Origin: Streptomyces sp. TLI_146
Lineage (GTDB): Bacteria; Actinomycetota; Actinomycetes; Streptomycetales; Streptomycetaceae
Direction: 5' to 3'
Assembly: GCF_002846415.1 (NCBI RefSeq)
Contig: NZ_PJMX01000001.1
Location: 3,100,001 to 3,164,000 of the forward strand
DNA: 64,000 bases
The notes under the pieces were generated by a model that searched no databases, had not been told where the DNA came from, and saw nothing but the letters and a program-made list of their open reading frames with translations. Both the position numbers and the translations under genes were made by a program. This document shows positions 26,846 to 35,708 of this stretch, piece by piece. Every line of letters starts with the position of its first letter. Within the stretch, counting starts at the first letter, position 1.

Positions 26846-27087
26846 CTGCTTCTCTCCCGGGTTGTACGGAGACTGCTTGCCGACGGTGGAAACCGGCGGG
26901 GCCCCGGATTCATTCCGGGCCGTGCGTCTGCCTTGGCCGTGCTTTGGCTCACCTTCATGCTCGCACACCCCGGCGCGAGCCGGAAAAGACCTGTGGACAA
27001 CCGCGGGACAGGGGGCGGGACAGCCGGGGGCAGTGGGGCGGAGCGAGAGCAAAGCGACGCGAAACGGATGCGCAGGGGCGCGAAGGG

Positions 27088-27172
27088 GATGTGTCACATC
27101 GACGCTATGGCCATCGTCAAACTGACGTGAAGCAGTTATGATAGATAGCGTCATTTAGACGAAAACTCGTCT
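27088..27172. promoter_or_regulatory. nadA-erpA divergent promoter region with two dyads
   Basis: Within the 350-bp gap, GATGTG-T-CACATC (27088-27100) is a perfect dyad and AGACGA-aaac-TCGTCT (27157-27172) is another, placed between a TATGAT -10 box (27137-27142) and nadA. The zone is AT-rich for this genome. They may be operators for NAD or redox control; the regulator is not identified. Confidence 0.5.
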
Positions 27173-27195
27173 GCAGAAGAGAAAGGGTGCGTGAC

Positions 27196-28374
27196 GTGAC
27201 CACCGCCCAGCCCCTGGATGTCCAGCCGACTCCGCTCGCCCTGCTGCTGCTCGGCCGCGAGGCCGACCCGAAGAGCGAGCGCGGCGTGGAGTGCCCCGGC
27301 GACCTGCCGTCCCCGTCCGACCCGGACCTGGTGGCGCGGGCCCGCGCGGCCAAGGAGAAGCTCGGGGACAAGGTCTTCGTGCTCGGCCACCACTACCAGC
27401 GCGACGAGGTCATCCAGTTCGCCGACGTCACCGGTGACTCCTTCAAGCTGGCCCGGGACGCCGCCGCGAAGCCGGAGGCGGAGTACATCGTCTTCTGCGG
27501 TGTGCACTTCATGGCCGAGTCCGCGGACATCCTGACCTCGGACGACCAGAAGGTCGTCCTGCCCGACCTGGCCGCCGGCTGCTCCATGGCCGACATGGCC
27601 ACGGCCGAGCAGGTCGCCGAGTGCTGGGACGTGCTGACCGAGGCGGGGATCGCCGAGCAGGTCGTGCCCGTCTCGTACATGAACTCCTCCGCCGACATCA
27701 AGGCCTTCACGGGCAAGCACGGCGGCACGATCTGCACCTCGTCCAACGCCAAGAAGGCGCTGGAGTGGGCGTTCGAGCAGGGCGAGAAGGTGCTCTTCCT
27801 GCCGGACCAGCACCTGGGCCGCAACACCGCCGTCCGCGACATGGGGATGTCGCTGGAGGACTGCGTGCTCTACAACCCGCACAAGCCCAACGGCGGGCTC
27901 ACCGCCGAGGAGCTGCGCGACGCCAAGATGATCCTGTGGCGGGGCCACTGCTCGGTGCACGGGCGGTTCTCGCTGGACTCGGTCAACGACGTACGGGAGC
28001 GGATCCCGGGCGTGAACGTGCTGGTGCACCCCGAGTGCAGGCACGAGGTCGTGGCCGCGGCGGACTACGTGGGCTCGACGGAGTACATCATCAAGGCCCT
28101 GGAGGCCGCGCCGCGCGGGTCGAAGTGGGCGATCGGCACGGAGCTGAATCTGGTCCGGCGTCTGGCGAATCGATTCGCCGAGGAGGACAAGGAGATCGTC
28201 TTCCTCGACAAGACGGTCTGCTTCTGCTCGACGATGAACCGGATCGATCTGCCGCATCTGGTGTGGGCGCTGGAGTCTCTCGCGGACGGGAAGCTGATCA
28301 ATCAGATTCAGGTGGACGCGGAGACGGAGAGCTTCGCGAAGCTGGCGCTGGAACGGATGCTGGCGCTTCCGTAG
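27196..28374 (+). CDS. nadA: quinolinate synthase
   Basis: De novo NAD synthesis: condenses iminoaspartate with dihydroxyacetone phosphate to quinolinate, using a 4Fe-4S cluster. About 392 residues. Cluster cysteines are visible in YIVFCGVHFMAESA, VHPECRHEV and KTVCFCSTMNRID; substrate residues include GHHYQRDEV. I prefer GTG 27196 because AAAGGG lies 8 nt upstream, whereas the alternative GTG 27187 overlaps that site. nadB and nadC are not adjacent, which is notable since they often cluster. A hairpin follows at 28402-28426. Confidence 0.95.
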   Translation: MTTAQPLDVQPTPLALLLLGREADPKSERGVECPGDLPSPSDPDLVARARAAKEKLGDKVFVLGHHYQRDEVIQFADVTGDSFKLARDAAAKPEAEYIVFCGVHFMAESADILTSDDQKVVLPDLAAGCSMADMATAEQVAECWDVLTEAGIAEQVVPVSYMNSSADIKAFTGKHGGTICTSSNAKKALEWAFEQGEKVLFLPDQHLGRNTAVRDMGMSLEDCVLYNPHKPNGGLTAEELRDAKMILWRGHCSVHGRFSLDSVNDVRERIPGVNVLVHPECRHEVVAAADYVGSTEYIIKALEAAPRGSKWAIGTELNLVRRLANRFAEEDKEIVFLDKTVCFCSTMNRIDLPHLVWALESLADGKLINQIQVDAETESFAKLALERMLALP

Positions 28375-28401
28375 CGGTCAGCCCACCCGCCCGCCCTTCC
28401 G

Positions 28402-28426
28402 GACGGGGGTGCTCCGCACCCCCGTC
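28402..28426 (+). terminator. nadA terminator
   Basis: Perfect 10-bp stem GACGGGGGTG/CACCCCCGTC with a 5-nt loop, 27 bp after the nadA stop. Confidence 0.65.
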
Positions 28427-28867
28427 TCCCCGGCCACGGGGCTCCGCCCCGGACCCCGAGCGGGGCTGCGCCCCTGCGCCCCCTTTTCGTCTGCGGACCA
28501 GGGTGGGCTGGTCGCGCAGTTCCCCGCGCCCCTTAAATGCGCCCCTGCGGGGCGCCCAGGGGATTGCCGCGGAGCGGCATTTCTAGGGGCGCGGGGAACT
28601 GCGCGCCCAGCCGACCACCGGCCCGCAGACGAAGAACACGCCCCCGCGCAGCCCGCCCGCCCCGAGCCTCGCAACCGCCCCCAGGGGCGCGGGGAACTGC
28701 GCGACCAGTTGGGGACGGCCCGCAGCCGAACACCGGCCCGATAAGGGGCGCGGGGAACTGCGCGAGCAAGCCACCACCGGCCCGCAGACAAACCCCGGGC
28801 CGAAAAGGGGCGCGGGGAACTGCGCGGCCAGCCCGCCACCGGCCCGCAGGCAAACCACGGGCAAAAG
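28427..28867. repeat. intergenic cluster of five core-repeat copies
   Basis: The convergent gap between nadA and the response regulator. Copies of the 20-nt core: one inverted (28512-28533) and four direct (28585-28606, 28683-28704, 28744-28765, 28806-28827), each followed by a variable flank containing a GCCCGCAGACGAA-like tail. The segment between the first two (28534-28584) is the inverted form of the module at 56942-56991. No gene seen. Confidence 0.8.
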
Positions 28868-29557
28868 CTATTCCGCCCTCGGGCGTACCAGGCCCGACTC
28901 GTACGCGATCACTACCAGCTGCGCCCTGTCCCGCGCGCCCAGTTTGGCCATGGCGCGGTTGACGTGGGTCTTCACGGTGAGGGGGCTGACCACGAGGCGT
29001 TCGGCGATCTCGTCGTTGGAGAGGCCGCCCGCGACCTGGACGAGGACTTCGCGTTCGCGGCCGGTGAGGGCCGCGAGGCGTTCGGCGTGGGCGCCGGGCG
29101 GCTCGCCCGAGCCGTCCCAACTGCCGCCCTGCGCGAGGAAGCTGGCGATCAAGCCCTTGGTGGCGACGGGCGAGAGCAGCGCGTCACCGGCCGCCGCGAT
29201 CCGGATCGCGTTCAGGAGCTCGTCCGGCTCGGCGCCCTTGCCCAGGAAGCCGGAGGCGCCCGCGCGCAGGGACTGCACCACGTACTCGTCGACCTCGAAG
29301 GTCGTGAGCATCACGACGTGGACATCCGCGAGATCCGGATCCGCGGTGATCATGCGGGTCGCGGCGAGCCCGTCCGTACCGGGCATCCGGATGTCCATCA
29401 GGACGACGTCGGCCCGGGTGGAGCGGGCCACGGCGACCGCCTCGGCCCCGTCCGATGCCTCGCCCACCACGTGCATGCCCGGCTCGGAGTCGACGAGGAC
29501 GCGGAACGCGGAGCGCAGCAGCGCCTGGTCGTCCGCGAGTACCACCCTGATCGTCAT
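28868..29557 (-). CDS. NarL/LuxR-family response regulator
   Basis: A 229-residue two-component regulator. The receiver domain (1-125) has the acidic pair ADD, phosphoacceptor Asp55 in VVLMDIRMPG, and Thr and Lys switch residues (MLTTFE, GFLGKGAEP). The C-terminal LuxR helix-turn-helix reads LTGREREVLVQVAGGLSNDE and VSPLTVKTHVNRAMAKLG. Its start overlaps the histidine kinase stop (ATGA), so the pair is one operon. Target genes are unknown; the adjacent psp genes are candidates only by position. Confidence 0.94.
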   Translation of the reverse strand: MTIRVVLADDQALLRSAFRVLVDSEPGMHVVGEASDGAEAVAVARSTRADVVLMDIRMPGTDGLAATRMITADPDLADVHVVMLTTFEVDEYVVQSLRAGASGFLGKGAEPDELLNAIRIAAAGDALLSPVATKGLIASFLAQGGSWDGSGEPPGAHAERLAALTGREREVLVQVAGGLSNDEIAERLVVSPLTVKTHVNRAMAKLGARDRAQLVVIAYESGLVRPRAE

Positions 29558-30834
29558 GCGCAGCCTTCCCCCGGTCCCTCGGCCGCCCGGACGGCCGCCG
29601 CGTCGCGGGTCAGCGCCGTACGGGCCGTGTCGGCCGTCTTGACCGGCAGTATCGCCTGCACCCGGAAGCCGCCGCCGTAGCGGGGTCCCGCCGTGCAGGT
29701 GCCGCCCAGCGCGCTGACGCGCTCGCGCATCCCGAGCAGACCGTGGCCCCCGCCGCCGCCCCCGGCGGCGCCGTCGCTGTTCCCGCTGCCGTTGTCGAGG
29801 ACCGTGACCTCCGTGTTCGGCCCCACCCGCACCACGCTGACCTCGGCCTTCGCGTCCGGACCCGCGTGTTTGCGTACGTTGGTGAGCGCCTCCTGGATCA
29901 CCCGGTACGCGGCGAGGTCCACGGCCGCCGGGAGCCCGGCGCGGACGGCCGGGTCGAGGGGGGCGAGCTCGACCGGCAGCCCGGCGCGGCGGAAACCGGC
30001 CAGCAGATCGTCCAGAAGCGCCAGGCCCGGGGCCGGTTCGGTGGGGGCCTCCGGGTCGCCGGACTGGCGCAGCAGGCCGACGGTGGCGCGGAGTTCGTTG
30101 AGCGCCGAGCGGCTGGCCTCGCGTACGTGCGCGAGGGCCTCCTTGGCCTGGTCGGGCCGCTTGTCCATGACGTGTGCGGCAACCCCGGCCTGGACGTTGA
30201 CCAGCGCGATGTGGTGGGCGACGACGTCGTGCAGATCGCGGGCGATGCGCAGGCGCTCCTCGGCGACCCGGCGGCGGGCCTCCTCCTCGCGGGTGCGCTC
30301 GGCCCGCTCGGCGCGCTCGCGGATGGACTCGACGATGGCCCGGCGGCTGCGGACGGCGTCACCGGCGGTGGCGGCGAGGCCGGTCCAGGCGAGCACGGCG
30401 ACGTTCTCCTGCGCGTACCAGGGCGCGTCCCCGAAGCACATCGCGGTCGCGGTGAGGACGCCCATGGTGGTGATGCCGACGCGGTAGGTGGTGGCGCGGT
30501 CGGTGTGCGCGGCGACCGTGTACAGCGCGACGACCGGGGCGATCGCGATCGGGGCGGGCGAGTTGCCCGCGAGCAGGTCGGCGACGGTGATCCCGCCGGT
30601 CAGACCGAGGACCGCGAGGGGGTTGCGGCGGCGCAGCACCAGCGAGACGGCGCCGAGCACGGCGAGGACGAGGGCGGTCGCGCTGGGCGTCCTGGTCCCG
30701 AAGACGGGTCCGTTGGAGCCGTGCGGGTCGGCGAAGGAGCCGACGACCAGGCAGACGAGGACGACCCCGGCGAGGGCGGCGTCCCCGGCGAGGGGGTGGG
30801 CGCGGAGCCATCCGTGGATGCGGGCGAACGTCAC
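29554..30834 (-). CDS. sensor histidine kinase (HisKA_3 type)
   Basis: A 426-residue membrane kinase. The N-terminal 170 residues form about five or six hydrophobic helices with little outside loop, suggesting sensing within the membrane. The phospho-acceptor His lies in RIARDLHDVVAHHIALVNVQ. The HATPase domain ends with TVLDNGSGN and GHGLLGMRERVSALGG. The partner response regulator follows with a 4-nt overlap. The layout resembles Streptomyces NarL-type pairs that sense envelope stress or antibiotics. A GTG start at 30834. Confidence 0.93.
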   Translation of the reverse strand: MTFARIHGWLRAHPLAGDAALAGVVLVCLVVGSFADPHGSNGPVFGTRTPSATALVLAVLGAVSLVLRRRNPLAVLGLTGGITVADLLAGNSPAPIAIAPVVALYTVAAHTDRATTYRVGITTMGVLTATAMCFGDAPWYAQENVAVLAWTGLAATAGDAVRSRRAIVESIRERAERAERTREEEARRRVAEERLRIARDLHDVVAHHIALVNVQAGVAAHVMDKRPDQAKEALAHVREASRSALNELRATVGLLRQSGDPEAPTEPAPGLALLDDLLAGFRRAGLPVELAPLDPAVRAGLPAAVDLAAYRVIQEALTNVRKHAGPDAKAEVSVVRVGPNTEVTVLDNGSGNSDGAAGGGGGGHGLLGMRERVSALGGTCTAGPRYGGGFRVQAILPVKTADTARTALTRDAAAVRAAEGPGEGCA

Positions 30835-30878
30835 GCCTCCTTACGGTACGGGGCCCGCCCTGCGCGGGGAGGCGCAAG

Positions 30879-30896
30879 GCGCCCCTTCAGGGGCGC
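30879..30896 (-). terminator. hairpin after pspA-pspAA
   Basis: GCGCCCC-ttca-GGGGCGC lies 40 bp beyond the pspAA stop and before the kinase gene on the same strand, so it probably ends the psp transcript. The right arm merges into a truncated repeat-like GGGGCGCGGGG. Confidence 0.55.
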
Positions 30897-30935
30897 GGGG
30901 CCGCGATACGTACGGCTCGGGCGCCGGCGGAGCAC

Positions 30936-31214
30936 TCAGCCCGGGATCAGCCCGTCGTCGCTGAGCATCTGCCGGACCTCGTCGAGCGTCGCGTCCTCGG
31001 CCGGGAGGATGAGCTCCGACGGCTCCAGGGCGTCGTCCGGAAGGGGCTCGCCCAGACGGCGCACCGCGTCCAGGAGCGCCCCCAGCGTGCGACGGAAGCC
31101 CTCCTCGTCGCCCGCCTCCATCTCCTCCAGCAGCTCGTCGTCCAGCTTGTTGAGCTCGGTGAAGTGGCTGTCCGCCAGCTTCACCTGGCCCTCCCCCATG
31201 ATCCGTACGATCAT
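30936..31214 (-). CDS. pspAA: PspA-associated protein PspAA
   Basis: A 92-residue acidic protein encoded directly downstream of pspA, 18 bp away. The N-terminus MIVRIMGEGQVKLADSHFTE and C-terminus LILPAEDATLDEVRQMLSDD match the PspAA family, which travels with PspA in actinobacteria. It likely modulates PspA at the membrane during envelope stress. No membrane segment. The ATG at 31214 has a GGAGGAG site. Confidence 0.88.
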   Translation of the reverse strand: MIVRIMGEGQVKLADSHFTELNKLDDELLEEMEAGDEEGFRRTLGALLDAVRRLGEPLPDDALEPSELILPAEDATLDEVRQMLSDDGLIPG

Positions 31215-31232
31215 GGCGACTCCTCCTTGGCC

Positions 31233-32024
31233 CTACTGCTTGTCGAAGCGGGGGGTCTGCTGCTGCGGACGGTCCTGCGGGCCGGCGGTGCCGCCCTCGA
31301 TGGCCTGCTGCCCCGACGTACCGCCGGTGAGCTCGGCCTTCATCCGCTGCAGTTCCAGCTCTACATCCGTACCACCGGAGATGCGGTCGAGCTCGGCCTG
31401 GAGGTCGTCCTTCTGGAGGCCGGACTGGTCGTCCAGGGCGCCGGAGGCGAGCAGCTCGTCGATCGCGCCGGCCCGCGCCTGGAGCTGCGCGGTCTTGTCC
31501 TCGGCCCGCTGGATGGCCATGCCGACGTCGCTCATCTCCTCGGAGATGCCCGAGAAGGACTCGGCGATCCGGGTCTGCGCCTGGGCCGCCGTGTAGGTCG
31601 CCTTGATCGTCTCCTTCTTGGTGCGGAAGGCGTCGACCTTGGCCTGGAGCCGCTGGGCCGCGAGGGTGAGCTTCTCCTCCTCGCCCTGCAGGGTCTGGTG
31701 CTGCGTCTCCAGGTCGGTGACCTGCTGCTGGAGGGAGGCGCGGCGGGTCAGCGCCTCGCGCGCCAGATCCTCGCGGCCGAGCGCCAGCGCCTTGCGGCCC
31801 TGGTCCTCCAGCTTCGTGGACTGGCTCTGGAGCTGGTTCAGCTGCAGTTCGAGCCGCTTGCGCGAGGTCGCCACGTCGGCGACTCCGCGGCGCACCTTCT
31901 GGAGCAGCTCAAGCTGCTTCTGGTACGAGTAATCGAGGGTCTCGCGCGGGTCCTCGGCCCGGTCAAGGGCCTTGTTCGCCTTCGCGCGGAAGATCATCCC
32001 CATACGCTTCATGACACCGCTCAT
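31233..32024 (-). CDS. pspA: PspA/IM30 family envelope stress protein
   Basis: A 263-residue, largely alpha-helical, ESCRT-III-like protein that polymerises on damaged inner membrane. An amphipathic N-terminus (MKRMGMIFRAKANKALDRAE) is followed by coiled coil through residue 215, then a Gln/Gly-rich tail ending TPRFDKQ. The ATG at 32024 (MSGVMKRMG) is the family-like start; the frame is open to 32102. pspAA follows. No pspF or sigma-54 context exists, in line with actinobacteria. Confidence 0.92.
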   Translation of the reverse strand: MSGVMKRMGMIFRAKANKALDRAEDPRETLDYSYQKQLELLQKVRRGVADVATSRKRLELQLNQLQSQSTKLEDQGRKALALGREDLAREALTRRASLQQQVTDLETQHQTLQGEEEKLTLAAQRLQAKVDAFRTKKETIKATYTAAQAQTRIAESFSGISEEMSDVGMAIQRAEDKTAQLQARAGAIDELLASGALDDQSGLQKDDLQAELDRISGGTDVELELQRMKAELTGGTSGQQAIEGGTAGPQDRPQQQTPRFDKQ

Positions 32025-32308
32025 GGGCTTCGCGCGCCCCCTTCTGACGGACTCCAGCTCCAGCTGCTGCAACAGAACCCACAGTACGGGCCCTGCATCC
32101 ATTACCGCACTGTTCGGACGCCGATGCGGTCATCCGCAAGGACGACTGCGTCCCCGCCCGCTCCGGCGCAAGGAGTAGGTGACGCTCAGGGACCGCGCCC
32201 TTACTTCCCGCGAACGCGCCCGTCCACACCCCTGGGGACGCAAGGCGTTGCGGGATCGTTCTCCACCGGCCTGTGGTCCATGCGCGCGACCCCGTACCCT
32301 TGGGCTTT

Positions 32309-32908
32309 GTGTTCCGTAGCCGTTCCAAGGAAGAGAAGGCCCCGGCCACCGACAAGGTGACGGCTGACCTCTCCAAGCAGCCCCGCGACCCCGAGGCCCC
32401 CAAGGGCAGGCCCACGCCCAAGCGCAGTGAGGCCCAGACCCAGCGCCGTCGGGCGTCGACCGTGCCGAGCGACCGCAAGGAGGCCGCCAAGCGTCAGCGC
32501 GAGGTCCGCCGTATCGAGCTGGCCAAGCAGCGCGAGGCGCTCGCCAACGGCGACCAGCGCTATCTGCCGGCCCGCGACAAGGGTCCCGTGCGCAAGTTCG
32601 TGCGCGACTACGTCGACTCCCGGTTCTGCATCGCCGAGTTCTTCCTGCCGCTCGCCGTGATCATCCTGGTCCTCTCGATGGTCCGGATCGGCAGCCTGCA
32701 GAACATCGCGCTGCTGCTGTGGCTCGCCGTGATCGTGCTGATCGTGGTCGACTCCATCGGTCTGGCGTTCCGTCTCAAGAGGCAGCTCAAGGAGCGCTTC
32801 CAGGACGAGCCGACCAAGGGCGCGGTGGCGTACGGCCTGATGCGTACGCTCCAGATGCGCCGACTGCGTCTGCCGAAGCCGGCCGTCAAGCGCGGGGAAC
32901 GACCCTGA
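32309..32908 (+). CDS. DUF3043 membrane protein
   Basis: A 199-residue actinobacterial protein. A basic, charged N-terminus (residues 1-105, many Lys/Arg) is followed by two membrane helices (FFLPLAVIILVLSMV and IALLLWLAVIVLIVVDSIGL) and a basic C-terminal tail. This is the DUF3043 pattern. The GTG at 32309 gives MFRSRSKEEK. The role is unknown; the helical hairpin with positive ends suggests membrane or ribosome binding. Its stop overlaps the start region of the methyltransferase. Confidence 0.85.
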   Translation: MFRSRSKEEKAPATDKVTADLSKQPRDPEAPKGRPTPKRSEAQTQRRRASTVPSDRKEAAKRQREVRRIELAKQREALANGDQRYLPARDKGPVRKFVRDYVDSRFCIAEFFLPLAVIILVLSMVRIGSLQNIALLLWLAVIVLIVVDSIGLAFRLKRQLKERFQDEPTKGAVAYGLMRTLQMRRLRLPKPAVKRGERP

Positions 32909-33702
32909 GCACGGACGTCGCCGCTTTCAGCGGCGCCTCCGGCAACTGGCTGAAGGGTCTGGGCGGGCTGCGCAACACCGTGCGCCAGGAGCTCGTGGCC
33001 CGTCAGCTCGACGAGCAGATAGCCGCCCGCTTCCCGGTCGGCCAGCGCCTGCGCGTCCTGGACGTCGGTACGGGCCAGGGCACCCAGGCCCTGCGCCTGG
33101 CCCGGGCCGGGCACACGGTGACCGGCCTGGAGTCCGACCCCGAGATGCTCAGGGTGGCGCGCGAGGCGCTGTCCACCGAGCCGGAGGGCATCCGCGAGCG
33201 GGTCCGCCTGATCGAGGGCGACGGCAACGAGACCGGCGTGCACTTCCTGCCCGGCTCCTTCGACGTGGTGCTCTGCCACGGCGTGCTGATGTACGTCCAG
33301 GAGCGGGACGCGATGCTGGCGGGCCTGGCCCGGATGCTGGCCCCCGGCGGTCTGCTCTCGCTGCTCGTGCGGAACGCGGACGCGCTGGCCATGCGGCCCG
33401 GTCTCGCGGGGGACTGGGGCGGCGCGCTCTCGTCCTTCGACACCGACGCGTATACGAACCGGCTCGGGCTGTCCGTTCGGGCCGATCGGCTCGACACGTT
33501 GACGCGGACGCTGGATGGCATCGCGGCGCCGCTGCACGCCTGGTACGGCGTGCGGGTCTTCACGGACAACGTGTCCAATGATGTGCAGTTGCCTGCGGCC
33601 GATGAGCTTGACCGGTTGCTGGCGGCTGAGGACAAGGCGGGGCGTACCGATCCCTATCGACGGGTCGCGGCGCTGCTTCATCTGTGTGGGGTGCGGGGGT
33701 AG
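32905..33702 (+). CDS. SAM-dependent class I methyltransferase, probable CTG start
   Basis: A 265-residue methyltransferase. Motif I is LRVLDVGTGQGTQALRLARAG, followed by the acidic VTGLESDPEML and the motif IV-like DVVLCHGVLMYV. It resembles CmoA/UbiE-like enzymes but the substrate is unknown. No ATG/GTG/TTG lies in frame near the expected N-terminus. CTG 32905 gives the peptide STDVAAFSGASGNWLKG, has GGGGA 6 nt upstream and overlaps the DUF3043 stop by 4 nt (CTGA). The next GTG (32980) would cut about 25 residues. Confidence 0.82.
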   Translation: MSTDVAAFSGASGNWLKGLGGLRNTVRQELVARQLDEQIAARFPVGQRLRVLDVGTGQGTQALRLARAGHTVTGLESDPEMLRVAREALSTEPEGIRERVRLIEGDGNETGVHFLPGSFDVVLCHGVLMYVQERDAMLAGLARMLAPGGLLSLLVRNADALAMRPGLAGDWGGALSSFDTDAYTNRLGLSVRADRLDTLTRTLDGIAAPLHAWYGVRVFTDNVSNDVQLPAADELDRLLAAEDKAGRTDPYRRVAALLHLCGVRG

Positions 33703-33730
33703 TCGGGTCGGCTGCGAGCCGTCTGTGGCT

Positions 33731-33778
33731 GGTCGCGCCCACGCGGCGGAGCCGCACATGCCACAGCCCCGCGCCCCT
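33731..33778. repeat. second repeat family copy (inverted relative to 43977)
   Basis: A 48-bp element whose complement has GCGGGGCTGTGGCATGTGCG and CGGCTCCGCCGCGTGGGCG. It matches 43977-44023 with one difference over 47 bp, in the opposite orientation. It lies between the methyltransferase and ABC exporter genes. Confidence 0.65.
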
Positions 33779-33862
33779 AGGGGCGGCCCGGAACGGCAGG
33801 CGGCGGCCCAAGTCGTCGGCCTCGGGGCTCAGGTGAGGCCGGGCGTTTCGCGTCCTCCCTAG

Positions 33863-35620
33863 GTGACCTCTGACGACTCCCCCGCCAAGATGCCCGCCCG
33901 GGACACCTGGCGGGCTCTCTACCGGCACTTTCGGCCGCATCGTGGCACCGTCGCCCTCGGGGCGCTGCTGACCCTGGCGGGTGCGGCCACCGGGCTCGCC
34001 CAGCCGTTGGCCGCCAAGGCCCTGGTGGACCGGCTCGGCGGGGACGAGCCGATCGCGGGGGTGCTCGTCCTGCTCACCGCGCTCGTGGTGGTGGGCACGG
34101 TGGTCGAGTCGTTCGGGGCGTACGTCCTGGAGCGCACCGCCGAGTCCGTGGTCCTCGCCGCCCGGCGCACCCTCATCGGGCGGCTGCTGCGGCTGAGGCT
34201 GCCCGAGGTCGAGCGGCTGCCCCCGGGCGACCTGATGTCCCGGGTGACCTCCGACACCACCCTGCTGCGCGCGGTCACCACCCAGTCCGTGGTCTCGGCC
34301 GCCACCGGCGGGCTCACCTTCCTGGCGACGATCGCGATGATGGCGTACATGGACGCCGTGCTGTTCGGCGTCACGCTCGGCGTGATCGTCCTGATCGGCT
34401 CGGCGGTGGCCATGGTGATGCCGCAGATCTCCCGGGCGACCGCGCGGGCCCAGGAGTCGGTGGCCGAGATATCCACCGTCCTGGAGCGGGCGTTCGGCGC
34501 CTTCCGCACGGTCAAGGCCTCCGGCGCCGAGGAGCGCGAGACGGCGGTGGTGGACGCGGCGGCCGAGGAGGCCTGGCGGCACGGGGTGCGTTCGGCCAAG
34601 TGGCAGTCGGTGGCCGGGACTTCGGTCGGGCTCGCCGTGCAGGTGTCGTTCCTGGCGGTGCTCGGCATCGGAGGCGCGCGGGTCGCCTCGGGCGCGATCT
34701 CCGTCTCGACGCTCGTCGCGTTCCTGCTGTTCCTGTTCTATCTGATCGACCCCGTCTCCAAGCTGGTGCAGGCGGCCACCCAGTACCAGGTGGGCTCGGC
34801 CGCGATCGCCCGGATCGAGGAGGCCGAGCGGCTGGAGACCGAGGACCGGGGGGCCGCCGCCGCGTCCGCGCCGCGCACCGGGCCCGCCTCCGTGGTGTTC
34901 GACGAGGTGACCTTCCGCTACCGCGACGACCTCCCGTACGTCCACCACGGCGTCTCCTTCGAGGTGCCCGGCGCCGGGATGACCGCCTTCGTGGGGCCCT
35001 CGGGGGCGGGCAAGACGACCGTCTTCGGCCTGGTCGAGCGGTTCTACGAGGCGACCGGCGGCCGGATCCTGATCGACGGCCGGGATGTGCGCGACTGGCC
35101 GCTGGCCGAGTTGCGCGCCACCATCGGCTATGTCGAGCAGGACTCCCCCGTGCTGGCCGGGACCGTCCGCGAGAACCTGGTCTTCGGCGCCCCGGACGCC
35201 ACGGACGCGGAGATCGCCGACGTCCTCGTACGGGCGAAGCTGGACGCGCTGGTGGAGCGGCTGCCGGACGGTCTGGACACCGTGGTGGGGCACCGGGGTT
35301 CGAAGCTGTCGGGCGGCGAGCGGCAGCGCGTGGCCATCGCGCGGGCGCTGCTGCGCAGGCCCCGGCTGCTGCTCCTGGACGAGGCGACCTCGCAGCTGGA
35401 CGCGGTCAACGAGCTGGCGCTGCGGGACGTGGTGGCCGAGGCCGCCCGGGAGACGACGGTCCTGGTGGTGGCGCACCGGCTGTCGACGGTGACGCTGGCG
35501 GACCGGATCGTAGTGATGGAGGCGGGGAAGGTACGGGCGGTGGGCACCCACGCCGAGCTGGTGGCGGGGGATCCGCTGTACGGGGAGCTGGCGGCGACGC
35601 AGTTCCTGGCGACGGCGTGA
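33863..35620 (+). CDS. ABC exporter, fused permease and ATPase
   Basis: A 585-residue half-transporter that should act as a dimer. Residues 1-320 have six membrane helices. The ATPase domain has Walker [15 protein letters not shown]-loop YVEQDSPVL, signature [14 protein letters not shown], Walker [13 protein letters not shown] and the H-loop VVAHRLSTV. It resembles bacterial lipid or drug exporters. The GTG start at 33863 gives [10 protein letters not shown]. No partner substrate gene nearby; likely efflux. A single-gene unit between the methyltransferase and the HtrA-like lipoprotein. Confidence 0.93.
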   Translation: MTSDDSPAKMPARDTWRALYRHFRPHRGTVALGALLTLAGAATGLAQPLAAKALVDRLGGDEPIAGVLVLLTALVVVGTVVESFGAYVLERTAESVVLAARRTLIGRLLRLRLPEVERLPPGDLMSRVTSDTTLLRAVTTQSVVSAATGGLTFLATIAMMAYMDAVLFGVTLGVIVLIGSAVAMVMPQISRATARAQESVAEISTVLERAFGAFRTVKASGAEERETAVVDAAAEEAWRHGVRSAKWQSVAGTSVGLAVQVSFLAVLGIGGARVASGAISVSTLVAFLLFLFYLIDPVSKLVQAATQYQVGSAAIARIEEAERLETEDRGAAAASAPRTGPASVVFDEVTFRYRDDLPYVHHGVSFEVPGAGMTAFVGPSGAGKTTVFGLVERFYEATGGRILIDGRDVRDWPLAELRATIGYVEQDSPVLAGTVRENLVFGAPDATDAEIADVLVRAKLDALVERLPDGLDTVVGHRGSKLSGGERQRVAIARALLRRPRLLLLDEATSQLDAVNELALRDVVAEAARETTVLVVAHRLSTVTLADRIVVMEAGKVRAVGTHAELVAGDPLYGELAATQFLATA

Positions 35621-35708
35621 TCCGGCCACTTCACGGGCGGGTGACGCGTCCGACCTGATCGGACCGTCGTGGGAGGCAGTGCGCCGGGGCCGGGGCAATA
35701 CTGCGGCC

